From Eledone cirrhosa (taxonomy: Eukaryota; Mollusca; Cephalopoda; Octopoda; Eledonidae), in the NCBI GenBank assembly GCA_964016885.1, contig OZ024748.1, positions 33,323,099 to 33,387,098 on the forward strand: DNA of 64,000 nt, given 5' to 3'. Positions 55,090 to 64,000 of this stretch are shown one piece after another. Made by a program: the position numbers and the translations under genes. Position 1 is the stretch's first letter; each line of letters starts with the position of its first letter. The notes beneath the pieces were generated by a model. That model was not told the DNA's origin and did no database searches. It saw only the letters and a list, made by a program, of their open reading frames with translations.

Positions 55090-56160
55090 AACACTGATGT
55101 CATCTACCTTTGACAGGGTTGATCACAACATTTTACTGAAAAAACTACCAACATTGGTGTCTCTGGAAAGTTACTGCAATGGATCAAGTGTTTCCTGACA
55201 GACAGAGTCCAACATGTTGTAGTCGAAGTAGTATATCCAGCCCAGCCAAAGTCAGTAATGGTGTTCCACAAGGCATTGTGTTAGGCCCACTTCTTTTCAT
55301 TATCTATATAAATGACGTTACTGATGTCATCAAGCACAGCAACATGAGAATCTTTGCAGATGATTCCAAGCTCCAGATAGGTCATCAATGGAGTGGGTGA
55401 CCAAACACACCTTCAGTCAGACCTACTGGCTGTTATCCAATGGATGGAAAAGAACAATATGCTGCTGAACAAGGATGTATTTGAGTTAATCTACTTTGGA
55501 AAAAAAGATGCACTGAAACTCCTATATTCTCTTCCTTCTAGTGAAACTCATGGCATCCAACAACATCAGTGCTTGGGAGTAATTGTGGACAACATAAGCT
55601 GGACCACTCATATAAAGAGCAAAGTTGTCATGGCAAACTGAATGTGTCCCTGGATTCTCAAAACCTCTCAGTCGAGAGATATCTACACCATTATCCTTCT
55701 TTTCTCCACTTTTGCCTGACCCCACGTTGAATACTGTTGTCCACTGTGGTCTCCCCACATGAAACAAAGTATCATGAAAGTTGAAGCACCCCAAAGGTCA
55801 ATTACAAAAAAGATAGATGACATGACAGGCCTTCAATATGGGAGTCAATTAGAAAAGCTCAACCTTTATTCTCTCCAACATCACCGTCAGCGCGTGATGT
55901 GGAAAATATTCCATCAGAATTGCCCATAAAACACATTAAAACAGAAACAGACCCCATAAAATTCAAAAGGTCTTTGGACAAATTCCTTCAAGAAATCATG
56001 GATAAACCTCCTACACCCGGATATGTCTCCGTAAACAATAACTCTCTTCCTGAGGGGCCATAGTGTCCAAATCCTGATTTGAAAGACTTCACCAGGTGGT
56101 GCTATTAAGTTAGACATGGCCTGGGCCAATACTAGCCAAAACCTATCAAAGTTATATATA
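55090..56160 (+). mobile_element. LINE-D fragment (Jockey/CR1-like RT), degraded
   Basis: Plus strand: FDRVDHNILLKKLP (RT motif A region), SNGVPQGIVLGPLLFIIYIN (motif B), NMRIFADDSKLQ (catalytic FADD), LAVIQWMEKNNMLLN, CLGVIVDNISWTTHI, then HVEYCCPLWSPHMKQSI and HHRQRVMWKIFH. Spread over three frames (55179-55400, 55393-55641 and beyond). Ends in a TA run at 56152. The VPQG..LGPLLF..YIND style fits Jockey/CR1-type LINEs. Confidence 0.75.
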
Positions 56161-56189
56161 TATATTTATATAACCAAATGTTTACTTCC

Positions 56190-57110
56190 CTTTTTACAGT
56201 GTCATACTCTTCATAACACCAACCACATTTACAGTGTGGGACTGGATGGCACAGTTATGAGGAGGGACAGGCCAGGTCGCTTCAGTGTAACCTGCTCACG
56301 GTGGAGCTATAGTTTGAGAGCTAGGTAGTCCCACTATGAGGGAGGTCTAGCCAGTTGTACTCTCAAAGGCTTACACATAGTGGAGCCTTGTTACTGGAAA
56401 GTATGGCCAGATGGCTGCAGTGTACCTTGCACAATATCGGGACTGTTGCTGTGTTTTGGGATCTTGGTAGACCCATTATGAAGTAGGCCTGGTCAGTTAG
56501 CAGCACCAAGTCTTGTTCATAGTAGAGCCCTGGGTGACACCTTTATGAGGCGGTTCTCGTCAGTTGGTCATACCAAACCGTGTTTATAGCAGAGCCCTAG
56601 GTGACAGCTTTATTAAGAGGTTCTAGCCAGTTGGCAGCACCAAGCCTTGTTCATAGTAGAGCCCTGGGTGACACCATTATAAGGTTCTGGCCAGTTGGCA
56701 GCACCAAGCCTTGTTTATAGTAGAGCCCTGGGTGACACCTTTATTAGGAGGTTCTGGTCAGTGGGCTGCACCATATCCTGCCCACATTGGAACCATAATT
56801 TGGGAGCTGGGTTGTCCCACTATGCGGGAAGTTGGGCCAGTTACTGGGTGGTCCACATTTACAGTGGTGAGCTGGGTGGCACTGTTATTAGCAGGGTCTT
56901 GGGCTGAGTTGTTGACATGGGTATTTTTGTTGTACATTGTAGTGCCAGGAGTCTCAGTCCTACCTATGTTATCTTCATTGGGAGGTTCAGCTAAGCCAGG
57001 TCAACCTTTATCATCCCATGTCTCCCTGGGTCTTCCTCTATTGGGGTGTCCTACAACCTCTGGAGCCTTGCACCTTTTTATACAGCTGTCATCCTTCATA
57101 CATGAAGATA
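56190..57110 (-). mobile_element. LINE-A 3' region with 67-bp tandem expansion
   Basis: Plus strand: AACACCAACCACATTTACAG (56215) and GGGTCTTCCTC..CTTTTTATACAGCTGTCATC (57028-57095) match the LINE-A 3' UTR and coding end. Between them about four units of CAGCACCAAGCCTTGTTCAT..AGAGCCCTGGGTGACACC (56480-56780) and further degenerate copies. Confidence 0.65.
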
Positions 57111-57199
57111 ATATTTGATAAGATATATAATATTTATATTTGTGTATTGTGTATCAATAGAAGTCACCAGTGAAGCAGTTTATATCTTAAGATGATGAT

Positions 57200-57340
57200 G
57201 TATTATGTTATTAGTATAGCAGCATGTAATATATAAGTAGTTTAGAAGTATAGTATTACTTTTAGCAGCATGTAATATATAACCAATTTAAAAGTATAAT
57301 ATTACTTTTAGCAGCATGAAATATATAACCAGTTTAGAAG
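57200..57340. repeat. 46-bp tandem array, left part
   Basis: Three units of GTTTAGAAGTATAGTATTAC..TTTTAGCAGCATGTAATATATAAC, interrupted at 57341 by the LTR element. Confidence 0.85.
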
Positions 57341-57674
57341 TGTAGCAGTGGCCTCCCTTGTTGTGACTCACAACCCCAATAGATTAACATCTAGACGGGA
57401 AGTAGAACCCTTTCTGTAACTTCCGGTCAGAACCCTATAAAACTAACAACTTTAAGTTCTCACCCTCTCATTAGCCCTTCCGGCGCCTGGCCTTCGCCAG
57501 GCGTCTTCTGCCAGCCTGCGTTTGCCTGGCAATCAAAACGGTAACTACTAACTTTGCTTCATTCTTTCGTTTATTCATTGACATGTCAACTATACTGTTA
57601 AATTGTTGATTAAATATTATACACACAAACCATGTCTCCTTGTTACATTCATACAACCCAGTATCTTCGCTATA
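57341..57674 (+). repeat. LTR 1
   Basis: Starts TGTAGC, ends GCTATA (imperfect inverted ends). TATAAAA at 57436-57442 may be the promoter. A hairpin GCCTGGCCTTCGCCAGGC lies at 57487. About five substitutions and one 3-bp indel separate it from LTR 2, judged by eye. Confidence 0.85.
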
Positions 57675-57695
57675 TTGGTAACCCTGACGTGATAC
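57675..57695 (+). promoter_or_regulatory. Primer-binding site, probably tRNA-Trp
   Basis: TTGGTAACCCTGACGTGA directly after LTR1. Elements of the CsRn1 group have TGGTGACCCCGACGTGA, complementary to the tRNA-Trp 3' end; this one differs at two positions. Confidence 0.6.
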
Positions 57696-58987
57696 CAACA
57701 CGCAGCCGTTCATTGTTATAAGTGGTCACCCCGAAAAAAGAAAAAATAGCAGAATCTGGTGTTGTGTGAGTAACATTACGAATACACAGCAAATTTATTG
57801 ACAAACTATGAAAATACTCAGTCAAAGAAACGAACACACCACGCACATGTGAAATTCGCGTTCAGACAGACTTTTTCTCTCACACATCAACTAACTGTTG
57901 CATTTCACGATATATATATATGTTTCTCGTTTCTTACAACGAACACATTCAAAACAAAAAAAAACAAAAAAAAAAAAGAAATTTGATATCTTTTTAAAAA
58001 CATTTCAACAGGAAAATTTATTTTCGATGAACCCTTGCCTTTTTTTTTTTCATCGTTTTCTTCATCGTTCAAGTTTTTTTTCAAAGTTCACACCAATAAT
58101 TATGCTAAGTGAAGCCTTTCTTTTTCATCATTGTCACTTTCACACTTGCACTATCATTTTCTCGCGCGTTAGAAATATTATTTTTTTAAACCTAACTTAA
58201 CCTTGTATTGGCACGTGTAGGCAGCACAAATTCTCGACTCACAGAGATATCTCGACTCACAGAGATAGCCGCACGCCAGAGATAACGTTTCTCGCCAAGG
58301 ATTCTTCAGCCTTAAGCTATATTCTCCTATTTGCCGGTTTAAAAATTTACCACGTAAATTTTCCGTTGAAAACTGCGCATTTATTCAGAATGCTTATTTT
58401 TTTGGTCGCTGGCCTCTTGACCCTTCCAGGTGAACGCATTCTCAACATCGACCATCAACTTCGGTTGTTATTTCTAGCACTTTGCGCAACTCATTTTTTC
58501 TGAAAAAAATTTTTTTACTGTGAATTTAAACACCGAATACGCTCACTCCGCGAGACAGCAACACAGCTTCACCAACAACCAAAACCAGCAGAACAAGCCA
58601 GAGAATTTATTTTTGCAGCACTCTTCCTGTGAGAAAATCCATTCGGAGGTTGGAAATTTCACGATATACCACAGAACAGAAACCACCTGCATTCATTCTC
58701 TGGAACACACTTTCTTTCCTGCTGTCATGTGATTGCACACCTGTGAACTATATTTTGTACATTTGAACTTTGAGCTCTTCTCTTACTTTATTACATTGTA
58801 TCTTTGGGTGATGGATAGATAGATGTCCAGTCGTTCTCTGGCCAAGAGCGGTTGGCTACCTTGACATCTATCATTGATTTTTGCAAACATTCTTTTGTCG
58901 TAATTTTCATGCCTGTTACAACATTCTCGCCAACTTGCTACATATTTCATTTGATTTTTATATTCTAAAATTCTGGCGGGAGGTTAA
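57696..58987 (+). other. Interior of the LTR element, non-coding
   Basis: A/T homopolymer-rich, only short ORFs. 58340-58740 is shared with 43405-43850. A purine-rich GGCGGGAGG just before LTR2 (58976-58984) could be the polypurine tract. Confidence 0.6.
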
Positions 58988-59318
58988 TGTAGCAGTAGCC
59001 TCCCTTGTGACTCACAACTCCAATAGATTAACATCTAGACGGGAAGTAGAACCCTTTCTGTAACATCCGGTCAGAACCCTATAAAACTAACAACTTTAAG
59101 TTCTCACCCTCTCATTAGCCCTTCCGGCGCCTGGCCTTCGCCAGATGTCTTCTGCCAGCCTGCGTTTGCCTGGCAATCAAAACGGTAACTACTAACTTTG
59201 CTTCATTCTTTCGTTTATTCATTGACATGTCAACTATACTGTTAAATTGTTGATTAAATATTATACACACAAACCATGTCTCCTTGTTACATTCATACAA
59301 CCCAGTATCTTCGCTATA
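58988..59318 (+). repeat. LTR 2
   Basis: Direct repeat of LTR 1; its hairpin is weakened (GCCTTCGCCAGATG). Confidence 0.85.
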
Positions 59319-60055
59319 GAAGTATAGTATTACTTTTAGCAGTGTGTAATATATAACTAGTTTAGAGGTATAGTATTACTTTTAGCAGTGTGTAATATAT
59401 AACTTGTTTAGAGGTATAGTATTACTTTTAGCAGTGTGTAATATATAACTAGTTTAGAAGTATAGTATTTCTTTTAGCAGTGTGTAATATATAACCAGTT
59501 CAGAAGTATAGTATTACTTTTAGCAGTGTGTAATATATAACCAGTTTAGAAGTATAGTATTACTTTTAGCAGCATGTAATATATAACCAGTTTAGAGGTA
59601 TAGTATTACTTTTAGCAGTGTGTAATATATAACCAGTTTAGAAGTATAGTATTACTTTTATTAGCAGTGTGTAATATATAACCAGTTTAGAAGTATAGTA
59701 TTACTTTTAGCCGTGTGTAATATATAACCAGTTTAGAAGTATAGTATTACTGTTTTAGCAGTGTGTAATATATAACCAGTTCAGAAGTATAGTATTACTT
59801 TTAGCAGTGTGTAATATATAACCAGTTTAGAAGTATAGTATTACTTTTAGCTGTGTAATATATAACGAGTTTAGAAGTATAGTATTACTTTTAGCAGCAT
59901 GAAATATATAACCAGTTTAGAAGTATAGTATTACTTTTAGCAGTGTGTAATATAAAACCAGTTTAGAAGTATAGTATTACTTTTAGCAGTGTGTAATATA
60001 TAACCAGTTTAGGAGTATACTATTACTTTTAGCAGTGTGTAATATATAACCAGAA
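59319..60055. repeat. 46-bp tandem array, right part
   Basis: About 16 units of GAAGTATAGTATTACTTTTA..GCAGTGTGTAATATATAACC with few differences. Confidence 0.9.
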
Positions 60056-60465
60056 TATGTAACAATGATGTTAATGACAACATATGTAGTTCGTGTGTAA
60101 CAGAATTTATTAACAATGTTTAAGGTGAAAAGAGCTGGATTAAGCTTGGTTGGTTGGAATGCCAAAAGAAATGAACAAACAAATTAAGATCTGTAAGAGA
60201 AGACATGGTCCAGTGGCTGAAGTGAGAAGCCAGGCCGCGGTAATGTTTTATAGTTACATATTGGAATGATGTTTGCGGAGCAAAAGCAAATGGCTGTTTA
60301 CCTTAGCTAAGTCAAGCTGCAAGAGAATTAATTTATTAAAAAGAAGTGGGAATTTCTCCATTTGGGCGGAAGTTGAAATACATATCCTTACGCCGATAGC
60401 GATTGGCTAAACTTAGCCAAACAATGTAAAGAAAGGGTATCAATGCGCCAAAGGAAAGTAGCTTG
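60056..60465. other. Unclassified spacer
   Basis: No gene recognised. Confidence 0.4.
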
Positions 60466-61320
60466 CTACATACACATCACATGTCATCTGCAGTCTTCTC
60501 TCCTGCACACAACATTTGATCCCTCTTATATCCAGTTTCGTTCTCAATTCTTTTACGTTTTGCTGTTCCCACAAACTACTGTTACACATCCATTGTAACA
60601 TGCAGGCTTTGTTTCTTTCCAATCTCTGTAGATCCTTGGCACACAGAGCCCATGTTTCACTTCCATGTAACATTGCTGTGTCCACACAGGCATTGTACAG
60701 CTTGCCTTTTATCTTGAGTGAGAGACCTTTTGTAGGTAGCAATGGCAGTAACTCCCTGAACTTTTTCCATCCTGTTCTCACTCTGGCAACTGTATTTTCT
60801 GCATAACCAACTCCGCAGTTGATTTGGTTACCCAGATAGCAGAAGCTCTCAACTATTTCTATGGGGTCCTCTGTGCAAATGAAGAGGCTTACTTCCTGAG
60901 GGTCTTTGCTTACTACCCCTGTGCAGGGTCCACATATGAAGTCTGTGTATTTTGCTAGCCTGCCTGTTTTCCCACTACATCTCTTGTGTACCCAGTTTGC
61001 ATTTGAGACACCGGATTGAGTTTCTACCTACTCCTTTCCTCCATACCGAGCAGGGCCATTTCTCTGAGTGGATCAGAGCCCTGTTGACTTTGAGACCTTT
61101 TGTTTCCAAGTTGTGCCTCCATGTCTGATATTTCTTCTCTAATTCTGTCATAGACTCGGCTAAGAGGGTCAGGTTGTCGGCATAAAGGATTTCCCATGAG
61201 CAACCAATCTTAAATTCCAGTTATAGGCTGTAGGACAATATTAAAGAGGAGGGGGCTAAAGATGGAACCCTAATGGACCGCCACCTGTACACTGAATTCC
61301 TCATAATACTCATTGTTGAT
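60466..61320 (-). mobile_element. LINE-A fragment
   Basis: Minus strand: coding from the palm (about 61310) through a PHD-like finger (about 61060-60940), then TGWKKFRELLPLLPTKGLSL and [20 protein letters not shown] (60781-60440). It stops at GIKCCVQERRL, so the 3' end is missing, unusual for a LINE; a later deletion is likely. Confidence 0.75.
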
Positions 61321-61848
61321 TGTTGAAATGAAAAGAACGAAAACGAATCAAGCAACGAAAATAATGGAAGGGGGAGAGGGACAGACGTTATATTTCAGTC
61401 TGAGCAGTGATTCAGCCTCACTCTACAGACAAAATAGCAAAAGTGTTAACACAGAAAATAGCCAGAGACCCCCAACTGCAGCATACACCCTACTTTATGG
61501 GACTACTTTCTCAAGTGGGCTGCTGTCTTTCTAATTTTGAGGAGAAAATCAGCAGTGTGGGGGACAAAGATGACATGGTTAGTCAGGCCCCGGTATTTAA
61601 CTATCTCCCTCTTCTCTCTATTGCAGGTAGTAAAGCCAGGGTTTATGGCCGAAGTGAAAAGGTTGGAGGCAGGGAATAATGCAACCCATGCTAAACCTCC
61701 AACTAAAGCTACTACTTGTCTTTTTCAGCTGTGGAGATTAGAGATATGTGGAATGATGTGTCTTGCTTAAGGACACGAACTACCTCCAAAGCTGAGAATT
61801 GAAAACATGATATTGCGATATGCTGTATGACTTCACTTTAAAATATAT
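61321..61848. other. Unclassified sequence with a possible splice acceptor
   Basis: CTCCCTCTTCTCTCTATTGCAG at 61604-61625 looks like a good acceptor, followed by an open VVKPGFMAEVKRLEAGNN. A SINE-like scrap (TGTCTTGCTTAAGGACACGA) follows at 61758. Too little to call a gene. Confidence 0.3.
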
Positions 61849-62090
61849 GTGTTTGTATACATATATATAGCATACATTTGTGTGTATACATTGTCATATT
61901 CCATGAGAGTAACTTGGTCAGCCTATGAACTCTTCAGCCGAACATTATATATAAATATACATGTTTGTCAGTGTGTGTGTACATATGTATATATAATGTT
62001 GTCAAAACTTCTATATACACGATATTTAATATTGTCCAATATATATAGACCATATATAATGCTGTCCAAAGTAATGGCTGAAACAGCTTG
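61849..62090. other. TA/TG-rich sequence
   Basis: Short simple-repeat runs. No gene. Confidence 0.5.
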
Positions 62091-62109
62091 ACCTCAGTGA
62101 TGTCACAGC

Positions 62110-62348
62110 TCATCATCATTTAAGGTCCAGTTTCCCTGCTAGCAAAGGTTACACAGGTTGTCTTCAAAGATCAAGGTGGGGTTGGGGTCCTCCTTTCAGT
62201 TACATATGGTCACACCTTCTACTGGGTGTATCTTGTTGTGGCACCAATACTAAAGTGATTGTCATGTCCTTTACACAGCAGAAGGGTCCACCCAACCCTT
62301 TTTTAACCGGTTTTCGATAGCTGGATGCCCTTCCTATCACCAATATTC
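62110..62348 (-). mobile_element. SINE/LINE tail of a related family
   Basis: CATCATCATTTAAGGTCCAG..CTGCTAGCAAAGG at the start and GATAGCTGGATGCCCTTCCT at the end echo the LINE-A/B 3' regions on the minus strand, but the middle differs. Confidence 0.55.
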
Positions 62349-62349
62349 A

Positions 62350-62615
62350 TCATATATATATATGTATATATATATACACTATACAGTCTATATATATACA
62401 CTATATATATATATATGCACTATACAGTCTATATATATATACATTACATATATATATATATATATACACTACATATATATATATATATATGCACTATACA
62501 GTCTATATATATACACTACATATATATGCACTATACAGTCTATATATATATACACTACATATATAGGCTGTAGGACTATACAGTCTATATATATACACTA
62601 CATATATATATATAT
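62350..62615. repeat. TA-rich minisatellite
   Basis: Units of CACTATACAGTCTATATATA alternating with TA runs. Confidence 0.9.
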
Positions 62616-62617
62616 AT

Positions 62618-62850
62618 ACCGTATTTCCCATCCTCGAAGACGCACCCTAATTTTGACAACCTAAAATTTAAAAATGAAAAATAAACCTTCGGCCTCCAGG
62701 ACGTATGGTAGATTTTTGCAATTTATTTTAAGAAAAAAGTAGCTTATTCGACGCCGGTAAGTACAGTAGTATCTATTCTATACATAAAATATATTATGTT
62801 ATCCATAGGGAGGTCAAAGGCTGATACTATTTGGTGCCAGTGTCTTCAGA
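62618..62850 (+). mobile_element. Possible MITE-type terminus (ACCGTATTT..AAGACGCACC)
   Basis: ACCGTATTTCCCATCCTCGA followed by AGACGCACCCTAATTTTG resembles a terminal motif common in animal repeats. A partner terminus was not found. Identification from memory, unchecked. Confidence 0.35.
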
Positions 62851-62879
62851 ACTAATATATACACTATATATATATCCTC

Positions 62880-63390
62880 TACATATACTGGGCAGTATTC
62901 TGAGCAACAGTGGCAACATTGAGCTGAACATCGACTGCAGTGTTCCAATGGATTCACTCCATCTGGTCAAACAGAGCCATTAGCATGTATTTTAAACTCT
63001 GCTTGTACACTAGCATTGTACTGCCCATCTCTGACTGTGAAATAGGGAGACGCACTGTGAAGATGGATTGGTCTCTAAAAACTTTCCATCAAAGGAGCCT
63101 GCATAAGATTCTAAAGTTCAGCTGGAGAGATCCTGTGGAAAGCAGGGTCACATACACTGCAGGAGATCATCATGGAATGTTGGTTCCATTTTGCAGGTCA
63201 CATTCTGCATCTCCCAAAAGATCACCCGTCCAAAACAGCGATGACATGGATTCCCCTTGAAGACAAGTGGAAAAGTGGTCAACCGAAGATGACCTGGTGG
63301 AACACATTCCAAAATGACCCACAAACTGTCAACATCAGCTGCCATGGATGTCAACAAGCTGTCACCAACTGAAATCATTGGAGACAATTA
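62880..63390 (+). mobile_element. LINE-E C-terminal fragment (RTE-like)
   Basis: Open stretches 62940-63260 and 63172-63372: LCLYTSIVLPI, FHQRSLHKILKFSWRDPV, FAGHILHLPKDHPSKTAMTW and SGQPKMTWWNTF. The series FHxRxLRxIL..W, GHxLRxP and GxPxxTW is typical after the RT of RTE/BovB-like LINEs. One frameshift near 63180. Confidence 0.7.
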
Positions 63391-63391
63391 G

Positions 63392-63475
63392 TTGACAACC
63401 AAGCCCAGGAATTGAACTCACAAGTTTATCATTGAGTCAACACCCTAACCAATACTCTATTACCTTTTACTCATG
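63392..63475 (-). mobile_element. tRNA-like SINE head
   Basis: Minus strand ATTGGTTAGGGTGTTGACTC..GTGAGTTCAATTCCTGGGC has recognisable A and B box positions. Confidence 0.55.
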
Positions 63476-63594
63476 ACTTAAAGGGATCCTGTGAAAACAA
63501 AGGCAATAATACCCCATTGAGATGATCAACTGGTCAATCTATCAAATAAAATGACCATCATCATCATCATTCACTGTCCACTATCACTAAAACA

Positions 63595-63845
63595 TAGGAA
63601 GACATGTAGCTTAGTGGTAAGAGAGTTGGATTGACAACCATGAGGTTCTGAGTTCAATTCCTAGACTAGGTAATGTGTTAAGTCTTTCAGCAAGACACTT
63701 TATTTCACTTTGCTCTATCTGCCAGGAGTTACAACTGGTAGATTGTAGATTATATCATCAATTGGAAAGTCCAATGGAAACATTGTTTCCTTGGTCCAAT
63801 CTGATGAGTTCCACTCCACTTGGTAAGTAAGGTCTGAGATGTTGA
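63595..63845 (+). mobile_element. tRNA-derived SINE, near full length
   Basis: A box TAGCTTAGTGGTAAGAGA (63608), B box GAGTTCAATTCCTAGAC (63649), then TCTTTCAGCAAGACACTTTA and the tail ATTGGAAAGTCCAATGGAAA shared with 35926-36020. Confidence 0.75.
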
Positions 63846-64000
63846 CATTTGTTACAAAAAAAAAAATTACTAAAATCAAGATACTGGGTTGGTATAGCTA
63901 CCTGGTTTGGATGTGTTGTTTTGTGGTATGACGTGTGTCTGTTGTGTGGGATGGGGTGTGTATTGTGGTGTAGTAATGTGGTGTGTGTGTGCAGAGTGAT
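63846..64000. other. TG-rich sequence at the window end
   Basis: GTGTG-rich; no gene. Confidence 0.5.

Larger units (their letters stand above)
57341..59318 (+). mobile_element. Non-autonomous LTR retrotransposon (~2 kb)
   Basis: Two LTRs (57341-57674, 58988-59318) flank a 1.3-kb interior without gag or pol. A primer-binding site follows LTR1 and a purine stretch precedes LTR2. Target duplication GAAG (57337-57340, 59319-59322). Its removal rejoins one unit of the 46-bp array exactly. The PBS resembles CsRn1-type Gypsy elements, and it probably depends on such an element for mobility. Confidence 0.85.

Noticed and set aside
61604..61690. Good-looking splice acceptor followed by an open frame
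   Set aside because: No donor, no recognisable protein, and a SINE scrap follows; listed only as unclassified sequence.

Overview
This is a repeat-dominated stretch of an animal nuclear genome, most likely an octopus. The evidence is AT-rich DNA full of (TA)n and (CATA)n microsatellites, tandemly duplicated C2H2 zinc-finger genes, tRNA-derived SINEs with (ATG)n tails, many LINE fragments and Penelope-like elements (PLEs). Only one convincing intact protein gene is visible: a nine-finger C2H2 gene on the minus strand (coding 46546-47454), which has a probable non-coding first exon about 600 bases upstream. Three relatives of it (20985-22340, 31977-32880, 50864-52630) are broken by frameshifts, stops and insertions. 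An orphan copy of the shared 5' module sits at 37955-38420.

Layout. 1-893: microsatellites and a decayed hammerhead-ribozyme repeat. 894-6515: a PLE arranged as two copies joined 5'-to-5' (2.3-kb arms). 6516-10700: AT-rich DNA with SINEs and palindromic repeats. 10707-12290: LINE tail and LINE. 12298-14428: nested and snapback inverted repeats. 14609-17657: a second PLE with about 400-bp inverted termini. 17790-20435: LINE-A tail and LINE-B. 20640-22990: palindrome, SINE, zinc-finger pseudogene. 23813-28520: nested LINE fragments around a possible solo LTR. 28782-30815: hammerhead element, minisatellite, unclassified element, SINE. 31555-34490: zinc-finger pseudogene and Ty3/Gypsy-type integrase remnant. 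34500-37705: foldback elements and tandem repeats. 37955-44590: orphan zinc-finger 5' module, a LINE carrying two internal minisatellites, further LINE pieces and a relative of the LTR element. 44590-48240: the intact zinc-finger locus. 48490-49460: LINE. 49465-53400: broken zinc-finger locus. 53673-54350: 78-bp minisatellite. 54500-64000: possible host exon, LINEs, a non-autonomous LTR element inside a 46-bp tandem array, and SINEs.

The most unusual feature is the number of hammerhead-ribozyme (HHR) signatures in unrelated-looking repeats. One is complete by eye (28782-28863). Good candidates lie in a foldback element (34929-34975) and in a 390-bp snapback (14083-14146). Variant or decayed ones lie at the ends of both PLEs and at 508-718 and 7277-7350. 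HHRs in PLE terminal repeats and in small animal retrozymes are known. What stands out here is several distinct families within 35 kb, mostly in inverted or snapback form.

LINE names (A, B, C and so on) are working labels for this window, not database families. All similarity statements come from reading the sequence by eye; no search was run.
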